Below are positions 1 to 10,347 of a stretch of DNA of 64,000 nucleotides, in pieces. The position numbers and the translations under genes were made by a program. The notes under the pieces are model-generated. The model ran no database searches, was not told the DNA's origin, and saw only the letters and a list, made by a program, of their open reading frames with translations. Numbering within the stretch: position 1 is the first letter of the stretch; every line of letters begins with the position of its first letter. Source of the stretch: Lineus longissimus (lineage: Eukaryota; Nemertea; Pilidiophora; Heteronemertea; Lineidae); assembly GCF_910592395.1 (NCBI RefSeq), contig NC_088324.1:5794953-5858952 (forward strand). Reading direction: 5' to 3'.

Positions 1-135
1 AACGAACACAGCATTGGAAAAAATGAATTTATTCTCGGCTCTGACATTCGCTCTCCGTGACTCGCTAAAGTGTCCAACGTCCAACAGAGGGCACCATTGA
101 CTCACGACAGATTTAAAGGCGGGATGGCACGAACA
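1..135 (-). repeat. 3' LTR of the BEL element (partial, U3 side)
   Basis: This stretch matches 10656-10790 over 135 bp with two differences (positions 24 and 107). Read on the minus strand, the LTR starts with TGTTCGTGCC at position 135, just after a purine run. A minus-strand AATAAA lies at 28-33, where an LTR poly(A) signal would sit. The remainder lies outside the window. Confidence 0.9.
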
Positions 136-146
136 TACTCCCCCCG
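136..146 (-). promoter_or_regulatory. Polypurine tract of the BEL element
   Basis: On the minus strand the run CGGGGGGAGTA ends exactly where the LTR begins. This is the position of the primer for plus-strand DNA synthesis in LTR elements. The call rests on position and purine content. Confidence 0.7.
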
Positions 147-1085
147 ATTGTCTAAGGATCGCGAAGACCATCCAATCCATACGTGCCATTGCAACAGTCC
201 AATACCGTATTTGGTACCACGTAAAATGTCACTCAAAAAACAATGAAAGTGTCTGCCACACATTACACTTGCAGTGAAGTCCAGTTATTGTCCTTGCATC
301 AATCTACATTCACAAGTCCAGAAACCGCGAAAATATTGTATAGAATCCGATATGCACGAAAAAACACCATGTCTCGACCGAAGTATTTTTGGCAAACCAA
401 GGTTAGCTGTGCGTAGAAAAATTGCCCATGACAGAAATATTGTATAAGTTTTGGACCCATACAAACAACGAAACCAGAAACCCAGAAGGCTACCCTCTAA
501 ACATAATAGCAACACAGCTCCCGCTTAGGATACCGCCATACAAGATCCGACACGAACTAAAGCACTGTAGAATCGCATCTCCGATATCCGATAACTGAAA
601 TTTGAACGATTCACTGAATCAATTAACCCTTAACTACACTGGGTTTGAATAATTGACATTCAAGCACTATTCTGTAGCAAACCTGGAGAAGGCCAAATGC
701 TATCAGACGTTAGCAAATTTGAAAAACATTAAGTGAGATGTCCATGGCAGGACATCTAGTGACAAGTTTCTGTACTAATTTTTTATTGAAAACATCGTCT
801 GCTTCAGGTCTCTCCCAAGTCGCAGTTCTCCGTACATCCGCACAGATCGGAAATTTTTTTTGGTCGCAAAAAAGCGTACATCCGCAGCGAAAGGGTTAAA
901 ACACCTCGGTAGGGAATAACTAAAATAGTGATGGCCTTTATACCAAGTGGGTTCATGAAATGTACTTAAACAACTACATGTAATCACATCCTCGATCGAA
1001 TTACTGAATCCAACAACGAACAACGAACGAAGAGTTTCGCACAGAGTATGTGTCCGTCCTCCTCAATGTCCTTATCAGCAACCGT
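147..1085 (-). other. BEL 3' untranslated region, no gene seen
   Basis: These roughly 940 bases lie between the integrase stop and the 3' LTR. The small open frames here show no recognisable domain and no codon pattern. A short motif, CGTACATCCGCA or close to it, occurs twice near 830-880. I see no envelope-like gene. Confidence 0.55.
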
Positions 1086-1955
1086 CTACGTGCTTTCCTC
1101 AAGCAGACAAAGCTTGTGAACTGGACGTTTTAGAAAGGAATCTCCACGTTTCACTTCCACGACACGAACATGACCATCCTCTCCCGGGAAGACCTGCGTG
1201 ATTCTGCCCATTGGCCAATGGCCCCGAACCTTGTCGTCATCCGACACCAGTACCAGATCTCCAATCTTGGCATTTCGTTGCGGTAAATGCCAATTCGCTC
1301 TTTCTTGCAGGGTAGACATGTACTCAGGTACGAATCTTCTCCAGAAGTGGTTTGCCAAAAGCTGGACGTGACGCCACTTCCGACGGTGATACTGATCTGT
1401 GTCCTCGAAATCTCCGGGAGGTAGAGATATGGCAGGTCTCTGAATGAGGAAGTGCGCTGGTGTCAGCACCTCCTCATCCTTGCTGTCTTCACTGGTTCTG
1501 CACAACGACCGGCTGTTCAGTATCCCTTCGACTTCTACCAAAGCAGAATAAAGCACTTCATCGGAGACTACAAAGCTTGTGCCCAAAATGGCGTTAAGGC
1601 CAAGCTTAACCGACCTCACAAGCCTTTCCCATATGCCTGACATGTGAGGTGCTTGTAGTGGCTGGAAGTGCCACTGGATTCCTTTCTGGATTAGCTCCCG
1701 ATTGATCTGATCTTGATTCCAAGCTGCCAATGCTTCGCTCAGCTCTCGATTCCCACCAACAAAGTTTGTCCCATTGTCAGACCAAATCTCTTCTGGCTGA
1801 CCTCTACGACATGCAAATCTCATGAGTGCATTCAAAAATGAGCTCGTGTCCAGGGAATCCGCCATCTCAAGGTGAATAGCTCGAACGTTTAAGCAGGTGA
1901 AAAGGACTCCCCGACGTTTCGTAGTACTTCTACCCCTTTTGGTCAGCATCGGCCC
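1086..1955 (-). pseudogene. BEL integrase, catalytic core and C-terminal domain
   Basis: This is the integrase region that would join element cDNA to host DNA. The second catalytic Asp is in SDNGTNF and the catalytic Glu in GIWERLVRSVK. The long tail (HFLIQRP, WRHVQLLANHFWRR, GDLVLV) matches the Pao/BEL integrase C-terminus with its DUF5641-like region. The first catalytic Asp (GVDYF) lies on the far side of a LINE insertion at 1956-2446, so the domain is split. The frame is otherwise open for about 287 codons and ends at the stop near 1086. Confidence 0.9.
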
Positions 1956-1964
1956 AAAATAATC

Positions 1965-2437
1965 TTTTAATTTTTTTATTTATTAAAACATTTTTTATAG
2001 CGCTTAACGTTGTTAAAACTTTTAAGCGCTTTACAATTTATGATAAAACAATAAAACATTAATACATGATAGAATAAAAGTCATTACTAAAGAAAACGTG
2101 CAAGTGGGATTTAAAAATAGGATTCAAAATAATTTCTTAAAAATATGAGTTTTTAGTGCAGTTTTAAAACGACCCAGGGTACTCTGGCCACGAACACTAT
2201 TTGGCAGCTCATTCCATAGCTTTGGTCCCGCCACTGCGAATGCAGAGGAGCCTATCACCCGGTTTGTGCGGACTTCCTTACACAGACCCATCGTACTTGA
2301 TCGCAGGGAGCGAGAGGGTTTGTAAACTTCTAAGCAGTCTGCGAGATATTTTGGTGCGTAATCATGTAGACATTTGTAGACCATAAGATTAACCTTGTAC
2401 TCAAGCCTTGCTTTCAAAGGAATATTAAATAAGAAAT
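1965..2437 (-). mobile_element. 5'-truncated LINE insertion with 9-bp target duplication
   Basis: The integrase frame is interrupted by 473 bases flanked by the direct repeat aaaataatc (1956-1964 and 2438-2446), the expected target-site duplication. Read on the minus strand, the insert holds a LINE C-terminal coding segment and then an A/T-rich 3' end at 1965-1990. A short inverted repeat built on AGCGCT lies in the 3' untranslated part (about 2000-2030). The insert is therefore the 3' end of a CR1/L2-like non-LTR retrotransposon. Confidence 0.85.
2124..2417 (-). pseudogene. LINE reverse transcriptase, C-terminal fragment
   Basis: About 97 residues match the well-known tail of CR1/Jockey-clade LINE polymerases: KVNLMVYKCLHDYAPKYL, then SAFAVAGPKLWNELP and a closing LKTHIF helix. 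No catalytic motif is included, so the copy is a 5' truncation and inactive. It lies inside the BEL integrase. Confidence 0.8.
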
Positions 2438-2446
2438 AAAATAATC

Positions 2447-2749
2447 AACACCAGAACGTGTGAACGGGGGATCATACACCCTCAGCCTGTAGTCTGGGAG
2501 TTTCGCCATTATTTGCGTCATCCGCTTTGCATGTCGCTTGCGGCATCCAATGCAAGCTCTAAGTACCTTCTTTACGAGGGTACGGGCTCTGCAAATCCAC
2601 AACTCTTCTCTCAACTTGGCAAGTACGTGCTCCTGACCAGCATGACCAACAGCATCATGGAAATAACGAACCAGCACGTCCGCTACGTGATCATGGCTTG
2701 GCAGTATTATCGGAAATTTACTGTCAAAGGACATCGGTGCTTTTGCCAA
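2447..2749 (-). pseudogene. BEL integrase, N-terminal zinc-binding region
   Basis: The fragment has an HHCC-type integrase zinc finger: H in FHDAVGHAG, then CIGC upstream of RKRHAKR. It ends in RSGVDY, which contains the first catalytic Asp. The LINE insertion breaks the protein immediately after this motif. The next segment resumes at 1955. Confidence 0.82.
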
Positions 2750-2988
2750 TCTTCCTCCAACACGTTACACCTCATCGACCAACACAGGGTACAGTCGATG
2801 CAACTGACTTTTTGCTTTGACTTTTCCCGTCTATTGGATGCTGTCAATTTCTTCAGCAAAAGCAACTGCCTGCACCAACTTTACAACTGTGAGTTTCGCC
2901 TCAATCAATTCCTGGATCGTGATTTCTCGAATAACTGAAGACTTGTCTCTCAGATATCTGCAGAACTTTGTCAGCATCACCACATCTC

Positions 2989-3399
2989 TCAGCAATCTGG
3001 TCCATGATGAGTATCTCTGCAGAATATTCTCGACTGACGGTGCTGCTGTAGCAACCGTCCCAATAAACTTCTCTTCCTTCTCTTCCTCTCCGAATCATCG
3101 CCAGGTAAACACGATACAGCGGCATCTGGCCAGCAATCATCCGTTTTCCAGAGAAAGTCCGGCCCATGAAACCATTGTTTCGACTCCAATAACTTCTCGA
3201 CGGATTTTTCCCTAGACGCCATGTCTGCAGAGTTCAATACTCCTGGTATATGCCGCCACTGCCTTGGCGTCGTCGAGTCCCGTATTTCATTGACACGATT
3301 AGCCGCATAATGTCTTGAAGCGCCTATTCTCACTCTGCAGGTACTGAAGTGTGATCTTCGAGTCTGTCCAGTAATACATGTCACTAAAAGGTAGGTCAA
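2989..3399 (-). pseudogene. BEL fragment between RNase H and integrase
   Basis: The frame contains RYAANRVNEIRD, WRHIPGVLNSADMASR and WFHGPDFLW, hallmarks of the Pao segment after RNase H (the PGxxNxAD motif). It overlaps the upstream RNase H frame by about 100 bases in another frame, so at least one frameshift separates them. Near 2901-2989 the frame is lost again before the integrase finger. Confidence 0.8.
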
Positions 3400-3925
3400 G
3401 CTCTCTTCGTAGAAGGGTGTCTACTCTCACTGCAATCACAGCTGTCTGCAATTCCAGGCGTGGAATTGAGACATACTGGCTTGGCGCGCATCTGGACTTG
3501 GCCATCACAAAGGCACATTCGATGACTCCAGTTTTGTAGATCTTCCTTATGTATCGTATTGTCCCATATCCAACTTCGCTCGCATCAGCAAAATGATGTA
3601 GTTCATAACGACCTTCCGCTTCCGATGTGAAGTACCACCTTGGCAGTGAAATCTTAGTAAGATCTGGCAGACTTCGCTTCCACGTTTCCCAGGCTGTCGT
3701 CAAGTCGTCTGGAAGCTCATCATCCCAAGTCAGCCAAGACTTCCAGCTCAGCTGTAGGATACGCTTGGCGACCAATGTCACCGGAGCCACCTGACCCAAA
3801 GGATCATAGATACCACTCACAGCTGAGAGACACTCCCGTCGAGTGTTAGCCTTCTCGGCACCTTTGTCAATTCCTGTGACCTGTAGGCCCAAGGTGTCAT
3901 CGTCAACATTCCATCTAGCACCCAA
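3299..3925 (-). pseudogene. BEL RNase H region (Pao peptidase/RNase H family)
   Basis: About 208 codons carry the Pao signature: LSAVSGIYDPLGQVAPVTL, a tryptophan-rich segment (WKSWLTWDDELP), then the RNase H motifs HHFADASEVGYG, LELQTAV and YWTDSKITLQYL. These supply the acidic residues that degrade the RNA strand in RNA-DNA hybrids. The frame follows the RT fragment after a stop near 3929. Confidence 0.88.
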
Positions 3926-3928
3926 AGG

Positions 3929-4204
3929 TCACTCAGTAGTTGGCGAGTCCAAATCAAGATCCACAACTCCTGTTGCACGGACATTTCCCGGCAAGGCTTT
4001 CATCACTTCAGGCGAATTGGAGACAAATTTCACCAACTCCATCCTTCCTGCAGCTACCAGAGCAATTAAGCCCAATGATAGCACAATTGCAACCGCGACT
4101 GTAGCCAATGAACACAGCGAGTCATCTACATAGAACCTCCGGTGTACAGCTTCGGCAACTCTACTGTCGTACTTGGCACCGTGATCATTTGCACACTGTC
4201 TCAA
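3929..4204 (-). pseudogene. BEL reverse transcriptase, YVDD-containing half
   Basis: The fragment has the polymerase active-site box FYVDDSL about 25 residues in. The following part (GRMELVKFVSNSPEV) fits the Pao RT thumb region, with an unusual hydrophobic patch (VAVAIVLSLGLIALVAAG) between. It is one frame away from the upstream RT half at 4201-4524, so the polymerase domain is frameshifted. Confidence 0.85.
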
Positions 4205-4524
4205 TCCAAAGGTACACGCACTCGGGCTATCTGTCGCGCCAAAAATGTGCTATGGCAAATAACAGGCTTAACCTCAAGCCCATCCAGCCACCACAGAAAT
4301 CTCAAAGCTTGGCAATCTTCTTCAGGAACCTTGAACTGCGAAAACATGGCCTTGATGTCTGCTATAACGGCTATTGAATGCTCTCTAAACCTCAAGAGCA
4401 CTCCGAGTGGACCATTATTGAGGTCTGGCCCCTGTATCAGCTCTCGATTCAAGGAAGTGCCTTGATACTCTGCGGCTGCATCAAAGACTACTCGCACTCG
4501 ACCAGTTGTGTTGATATTTTGCAC
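4201..4524 (-). pseudogene. BEL reverse transcriptase, N-terminal half
   Basis: [36 protein letters not shown] and [24 protein letters not shown] (shown in parts) are the classic Pao RT blocks, including the first catalytic Asp in ADIKAMF. A stop at 4201 and a frameshift separate it from the YVDD half. Upstream, about 130 bases to 4658 are out of frame. Confidence 0.88.
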
Positions 4525-4657
4525 TCAATGGTGCGGCAAATACCAGGTTTGGTCATGGGATGCTGCTGCTTCTTCTGCGGTGAAAACTCTCGCGTAACCT
4601 TCCTTAAAGTTGATGTCCATCGATTCCCTGTACATTGCAGCATACACAAGATCCCTG

Positions 4658-5209
4658 TCAAACCGCCTCTTTAGCTAATCTTTTCTGTGCCAACATTCGG
4701 TTGTTCGGGAGTACTGGGTGGCTGCTCTTCCACAAGAGACCAATCTCATAATGACCATCATCAGTCTGACGTGTACCACTTTCAAGCATGGCTAATGAAC
4801 GACGATCTTCAACTGACATCATCTTTACTCCCGTATTTTCGAATCCATGCTTCTCGACTACACATAACTTCTCCACGGCCTTTGTGAGGTCAACATCTTG
4901 AGCTCCACCCAGTACTCCCAACTCCCTTGCCTGACTCATCCCGACATAACTGACGTTCATCCCTGGCGATGCCAGCTCATTGGTGGGTCCAGCACCACAC
5001 CATCCCAATGGTGTCCTCACCGCATAAGGTTGGTTATGAGGTTCTTCACCATAGCGACTTTTCAGCACAGCATGCGCTGTAGGTACGTTCTCTTCGATAA
5101 GGACTGTGACTGAGTCAAAATCAACCGTCGTCGAAAATTCAATCTCCCGCAGGTGATCCCATGCACAGAGACTCTGGATGATACTTGTTGTCTCTGTGAC
5201 GGTCTGCAA
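4658..5209 (-). pseudogene. BEL protease-RT linker region
   Basis: The segment RTPLGWCGAGPTNE, then YEIGLLWKSSHPVLPNNR, is the conserved Pao stretch just upstream of the RT palm. It overlaps the end of the protease frame (5139-5209) in another frame, so a frameshift separates it from the protease. A related but different BEL copy of the same region lies at 33417-34034. Confidence 0.85.
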
Positions 5210-5876
5210 CGATGTAGGCCTTATTTACAGGTATTACTGACTGGTCAGCTCCAACTGGCTGCAGGCTACAACTACAGACCGAGACATACTGACGTTGTCC
5301 TCGAGCTAGAACAGTGTTAACCATGATCGTCTCCTTCCTCCTGGCCATCTTCAGAGCATCCGCTAACTCCCTCGTAATCAGCGTTGTGCTAGACCCAGTG
5401 TCTAGCAGACCACGTGTTGTGAAAGATCTTCCGTTGTCCGCAATTACACGGACAGGCACCACCTTCAGCAACACTGCATCTTTTCCCGGTTTTGATGCTA
5501 CCACCGACCCAGCCGTTTGACTGTGGGTCTTGGTTTGACCTGAACGATCCTGACTGCTGGTTGGCCGAGCTGCTCCATCAGCTCTTTGTGTTCGGTGTCC
5601 GATGGATTCCTTTTGGCCCTGACCTGATGCGCCACGACCTGGCGTATGGAGGAGTGAATGGTGATCACCACCACAACTTTTACACGGCCTTTTCTTTCTG
5701 CAATCTTTAATCTTATGCCTGCCAAGGCAGCCATAGCACAGCATATTGTTCCAGGCAAATCTCTTCCTGACTGCGGGTTCCTCCTTCTCGAACTTCTGAC
5801 AATGGATAATCAGATGTTCCTGACTGCAAAATTTGCACTGCGGCTTTCCGCCCCCTGGTTTTTCGCCCTTCTGCAT
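5139..5876 (-). pseudogene. BEL zinc knuckles and aspartic protease
   Basis: The N-terminal part has Cys/His zinc-knuckle repeats (CKFCSQEHLIIHC, CYGCLGRHKIKDC, CKSCGGDHHSLLH). The second half has the retropepsin active site LLDTGSSTTLIT. This region would bind RNA and process the polyprotein. The linker (about residues 75-125) is rich in Gln, Ser and Gly. The frame is open for 245 codons and abuts the next gag fragment at 5877. Confidence 0.9.
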
Positions 5877-6152
5877 TTATTCACTCGCCGCCTGAGTGGA
5901 GAGGGTGGTAACCTTTACCTTTGGTGGGAATGCTGCCATTGTCCTGTTTTTCCACGCCGCAGCTGATGGTTGCGCTGCCGCTACCACTGACTTGACTTCA
6001 AAGACTACATGGTTCATCATCTTAGCTTGATTCTTCACATACTCCACCAAATTCTTCAATCGCGGAAACTTATCCTCCTCTTCCATACGTGACACCATCT
6101 TCGCCCATCCCGCCTGGACTGCCGGCGGCAATCGCTCAAATGTGGCCTTCAA
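5877..6152 (-). pseudogene. BEL gag, C-terminal helical part
   Basis: About 91 codons (LPPAVQAGWAKMV, FPRLKNLVEYVKNQAKMM) fit the helical capsid end before the zinc knuckles. It ends exactly one codon before the frame of 5139-5876, so only a stop separates the two. Upstream continuity with 6231-7187 is broken by a frameshift. Confidence 0.75.
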
Positions 6153-6230
6153 GGTGGTTTGAGTGTCCGCCTCGCTAAGTAGGTCGATGTCTGACAGAGT
6201 CTCGTAGACAGCGTTCAGGTGGTCGGAGTA

Positions 6231-7187
6231 CTAAAGCAATCCCTTTGGATCATGGGGGCCGATCCTCTTTCCAAACGTAATTTTCTCCAAGCATGACTTA
6301 ACGATCTGGTAGGGCCGACCGAACATGTCCTTATGTACATCCAAGGCTTTGGCGTAGCCCTCCCTTGTACCATCAAGGTGCATTATTGCCTTGTGGGCAT
6401 TATCAGTTGTCAACATCAGCAGCTGGGAAAGCTTAAAGCTATCGGTAAAGGGTTTGCATCCAACCCGCAGGTCAAACGATCGACGAAATTTCGTATACTC
6501 GGCCGGAGTTCCATCAAACGACATAGGTGGCGGTGAAGGCAACTCTGTTTGGACCGCTAATTTTTCCAGTACCGGTGCTAAACTTAGCTCATTAGACATA
6601 GCCTGGTCTCTCCCCCCATTAGGTACGATGTGGGGCTCTTGAATCATCCCTCCATGGCGTGTTGCACTTAGGTCTGCAGCTGGATGTGCCACCGTATGGG
6701 GCCTTCGGCTCACAGCATCTGCCCTCTCGTGGATTTGGCTCAAACTAGACTCATGAGGCATTTGGCGCACCCCATAGCCTCCTTTAAATCCGCTGGCCTG
6801 GGTTTCTCCTCTCAATTTCTGAATACCATTGCAGTATTCTTGACCACAATCACCAATGTACTCGGACTGGTTAATAGGGATACTACATGTTGGGTTTGGT
6901 TCCCTCACAAGTATTGGGTGACTAGTCAACTGGCTATCACCATAGGCATCCTCCTGCAAAGGTCCAACATCACCATCTATGTGAGTGCTAACACGAACCT
7001 GTGGCGCCATCTTCACCGTTCCGAATGACTGGCTGGTAGGCCTACCTAACCCTTGCAAACTATTCCCTGTCCTAGGTGTCGATGACATAGCAGCTCCAAT
7101 ATGGCGACTAAACGTCCCTGCTCCCTCAGCATGAAAATTTATACCATCAGACTTAAAGCCAATCACAGGATCTGGCCTTCGCGACAT
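6231..7187 (-). pseudogene. BEL gag, DUF1759-type capsid region
   Basis: The last 110 residues (PSPPPMSFDGTPAEYTKF, FKLSQLLMLTTDNAHKAI) match the DUF1759 capsid region of Pao/BEL gag. The first 200 residues are low in hydrophobic content and variable, as expected of a gag linker. Further gag sequence continues to about 7430 in another frame. Confidence 0.83.
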
Positions 7188-7265
7188 GCGTTGAGCACTC
7201 CCATGGCCACTGGGACCCGTTTCCCTAAAGCTATGGTAGACGTCTTTCGGTACTGTTGGCCAAAT

Positions 7266-7430
7266 TCAAAAACAGCTATCCTGGTGCATACTAATCTCAT
7301 TCTCCAATCTCTTGCATTCCTCCTTTAATGCAATAATTTCCCTTTCAAACCTATCATCTGCCTGAGAAGCCCGAGATCCAACTGTAAAATCACCGCCCTG
7401 TGTCCCCTTCAAGGCTGGACTCATTGGGTT
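7266..7430 (-). pseudogene. BEL gag coiled-coil fragment next to the LINE insertion
   Basis: A helical, charged stretch (DDRFEREIIALKEECKRLENE) fits a gag coiled coil. It is cut at 7431 by the tail of a LINE, whose 5-bp repeats run on from this point. The upstream gag piece continues at 9352-9669, beyond the LINE and a MITE. Confidence 0.65.
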
Positions 7431-7465
7431 AACATAACATAACATAACATAACATAACATAACAT
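7431..7465. repeat. (AACAT)7 microsatellite, LINE 3' tail
   Basis: Seven perfect copies of a 5-bp unit sit exactly at the 3' end of the LINE, read as ATGTT on the minus strand. Several LINE families end in such short repeats made by target-primed slippage. Confidence 0.9.
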
Positions 7466-7521
7466 AATTTATTTCTCCCCAAAAAACCCTTTCGGGTATA
7501 AGAGGTTACATGATTTAACAT

Positions 7522-7776
7522 TTACATATGGTGGACCAAGCTGATGAATTCTTTACAAAAACTATGAATATTGTCTAAGTTTACCCGGGAACATTTAGTC
7601 ATAATGCGACGGAAAAATTCATGATAAAAAACCTGAGGTAATTCTTTTAAGTTTGGAAACAACCTTACTCGCATGTGACGGAAATACGGACACGTAATAA
7701 AATAATGAAGTTCGTCTCTTACACAAACCTGGTCACAAAGACCACAAATATTTTCTGCAGTTTCATTTCTATACAT
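7522..7776 (-). pseudogene. LINE polymerase, C-terminal Cys/His motif
   Basis: The segment ICGLCDQVCVRDELHYFITCPYF is the C-x2-C...H...C zinc motif near the end of many LINE polymerases. It follows the 7800-8567 frame after a frameshift. The stop leads into the 3' untranslated part and the repeat tail. Confidence 0.78.
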
Positions 7777-7799
7777 TCTGGTTACTGTTTCTGGGAATT

Positions 7800-8567
7800 T
7801 TATAGATCCAGTACGAAATTTACAAATACTGACGTTTGATATAATGGTAATTTTTTAACATAGGGCTCCATATTCAGGTTTTGTTTAAACATTCTATAAA
7901 TTGTACATCTGAAATCGTTATTTACCTCGTTTCTCCATAGTTGTTCACACTGGTCTCTCATTATCTGTTCAACAACAATTTTCAGTTCTCGTAGGGACAA
8001 AACCTCGGGAGTATACCAAATTTGAGTGAGGCCACAGCTGTCTTGAACAGTTTTTACACTTTTACACCAGCCTTGGTTTAAATAACCCTTGTCTAAATGC
8101 TCCCTAGTTATGTTATAAAAGATATTACCCCATTTATCTGTTTTTCCAATTCTGAGTCTGTTCCAAAAAGATAACATTCGCACGGCTATGTGAATCTTCA
8201 AAGAGTATCGCCCAAGTTCTCCCATTACCATTACTGTAGGAGTTCTTAACGGTAATCGTAGCAAATATTTGCAAAATTTAACTTGTACACGATCCAGCAA
8301 CTCGGTGTTTTGGTTACCCCACACCTCACTACCATATAGCAAAACTGGTGTGACAACTTTGTCAAATATGTCTAGACTCAATTCGACCGTAAGAGAAAGT
8401 CTTCTACACGCTCTCAGTACACCAAACATGGCTTTCATACCTTTATTATATCTATCTTTTATTGCCCTCGCAAAATTTCCATTATATGCCCTGCCTAACC
8501 CCCATGGAACACGGAAAATAATCTGATCTATTATTGTTAATCTGAACACACGATTTCGCTTTATCAT
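7800..8567 (-). pseudogene. LINE polymerase, region after the RT palm
   Basis: The frame carries VTPVLLYGSEVWG and LLDRVQVKFCKYLL, the standard thumb/connector motifs after the LINE RT palm. Its first residues come from another frame. At the junction with 8482-9032 the block that should hold the catalytic Asp-Asp box is missing, so the copy has an internal deletion and is dead. Confidence 0.83.
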
Positions 8568-9032
8568 ACATATTTACCATGACATTCAATATTTTACCGT
8601 TTATACCATTTCCAATAAGTTTACGCCAAAGTCCTAACCTCCATATTTTATCGAAAGCTTGTTTGAAATCAATAAATACCACATATGAGCGTTTGCCCTT
8701 ACTCAAATATAAATCAATCAAACACTTCAGAACAAAAACTTTGTCCATGGTAGAGTAACCTGATCTGAAACCTGTTTGTTCTTCACCTAATACCTCGTGT
8801 AAATTCACATACTCGTCTAACCTGCTGTTTAAAATAGATGTGAACAATTTACCTAAACAGCTTAATAAAGTAATACCTCTGTAATTCTCACCCTTTGTTC
8901 TATCACCCTTTTTCTTATAGATTGGTTTTATAATGCCATTAATCCAATTTGTCGGTATGCATCCACTGTCCAAAATTCTGTTAAACAAATTATAGTAAAA
9001 ATCTATTAAATACTCCCCAGTGTTAATGTTAA
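8482..9032 (-). pseudogene. LINE reverse transcriptase, N-terminal palm and fingers
   Basis: Motifs in order are GIIKPIYKKKGDRTKGENYRG (first part), LGKLFTSILNSRL, GFRSGYSTMDKVF, FIDFKQAFDKI with the first catalytic Asp, and SMGVRQG. The frame stops right after GVRQG and the YADD block is absent. At the upstream end the frame runs into an unrelated MITE, so coding beyond 9032 is not LINE sequence. Confidence 0.88.
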
Positions 9033-9347
9033 AGCGAACTGGAACCGCCAAGCCAGTTCGTATGATCTCGTTTTCATTTCCCGCGTATCGGGTGATCAGA
9101 GCGAGGCATGAATGAAACATGGCGCCTAGCTGTCAATCATTCAGTGACGTCACTACTATGGAATTTACTACGAAAATTCATGAATGAAAGATCGCATGAC
9201 TCACGTGATTCTCACATGATTCTCAATAATAACAAATTGAACTGCGCATGCTCGGGCACTGGGGGCGGAGCTACAAATCTGAACTCGACTTTCTCGGGCG
9301 GTGAAAGTCGAAAAGTTGAATAAATCGCTCGGTGGTTCCAGTTCGCT
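9033..9347. mobile_element. MITE with TTAA target duplication
   Basis: These 315 bp are bounded by TTAA on both sides (9029-9032 and 9348-9351). The ends are inverted repeats: AGCGAACTGGAACC at the left and its complement at the right, extending to about 20 bp with two mismatches. TTAA targets are used by piggyBac and Kolobok transposons. No protein is encoded. It sits at the junction between the LINE 5' end and BEL gag. Confidence 0.78.
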
Positions 9348-9351
9348 TTAA

Positions 9352-9669
9352 GTTCCTGTGTTGTAACAGTGGCGCCACCCAACGCTTCTGCCTTGCCCTA
9401 TCTTGCTTTGACATCAAATACCGGATCTGAACCTTCGCTGCCTCCAATCTGAACTTCATCTCTCGGCCGATCTCATAAAACCTGTCCCATGCCACTCCAG
9501 CTTCGACCGGAATTGCCACAACATCAAATCTTTCGAGTTGATCCCTGTACTTTGTGGCAGACGAACATATTTCATTTTCAGCGTCCTCTATTTCCTCAAT
9601 TGACATGACCCAAAGCCTTTCATCCAGACGTGCTAACTTTCGTCTGACAATTCCCGAGTACTGGCCCAA
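9352..9669 (-). pseudogene. BEL gag N-terminal fragment
   Basis: A highly charged, probably helical segment (GIVRRKLARLDERL, REMKFRLEAAKVQIRYL) fits an N-terminal gag helix domain. It lies between the 5' LTR and the LINE insertion, in the right order and strand. No family motif makes it certain. A foldback MITE is inserted just upstream of it. Confidence 0.55.
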
Positions 9670-9687
9670 AGATCTCCTTTAGTATTG

Positions 9688-10339
9688 TATGCGCGGTTAT
9701 TACCGCAAATAAAGACAAACCAAAGCAAAGACACTTGTGTTGCATATCAAGGACACGTAGATTGATACTCCTATGTGTGCCACATCAAAGACATCTGGAA
9801 TGCATGTTTTGTTTTTGTTTGATACAGCACAGATAAAACTAGACCGCAACCTCTCTGGGATGGACAGTTGTTTTCATGAGCCATACACAGCACAGATAAC
9901 ACATGACCGCAATACCTCTCTGGACCATACACCACGTCAAAGATAACGATGCGAAGTCAACAGACGGCGCCACCGTCTTGGGAAAAGTAAAAAGTTGAAG
10001 GAGGTTGACACAGTTTTCTAACTTATCTCTATCCATGGTTATGATATACTAGTATGATTGATGATGTTGAAAAGAAAGGGGATCTCAAAATACGACAGTC
10101 TACTACGATTAGATGCAATAGTGACATAACAACACATGTGCATTTTCCCGCTAGTCGCTTATATCAACAAAAACCTGAAGTTGTCGATGTCGTTTTTACT
10201 TTTCCAAAGACGGTGGCGCCGTCTGTTGACTTCGCATCGTTAGATCGTCTTTGATGTGGCACACATAGGAGTATCAATCTACGTGTCCTTGATATGCTAC
10301 ACAAGTGTCTTTGCTTTGGTTTGCGGTAATAACCGCCCA
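9688..10339. mobile_element. Foldback MITE with 8-bp target duplication (hAT-like)
   Basis: The 652-bp element is flanked by tagtattg on both sides (9680-9687 and 10340-10347). The outer ~100 bp are inverted copies of each other apart from one ~10-bp indel. A second inverted pair (about 9945-9985 and 10195-10245) contains a GGCGCC core. Eight-base duplications are typical of hAT (also P) transposons. There is no coding capacity. It lies between the BEL 5' LTR and gag. Confidence 0.87.
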
Positions 10340-10347
10340 TAGTATTG

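Larger units (their letters stand above)
7431..9032 (-). mobile_element. 5'-truncated LINE inserted in BEL gag
   Basis: A non-LTR retrotransposon lies on the minus strand. It has reverse transcriptase motifs at 8482-9000, a C-terminal region at 7522-8567 and a 3' tail made of seven AACAT/ATGTT repeats (7431-7465). Its upstream end is at the MITE boundary near 9029. The clade is uncertain; the TPVLLYGSEVWG motif and simple-repeat tail fit I/Jockey-related families. Confidence 0.85.

Noticed and set aside
285-515. Possible envelope-like hydrophobic frame after the BEL integrase
   Set aside because: Only 76 codons, no signal peptide plus Cys pattern, and no context beyond position; more likely untranslated sequence.
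6684-7028. A 114-codon plus-strand open frame
   Set aside because: It lies opposite the BEL gag frame, has no domain, and is a shadow of the minus-strand coding sequence.
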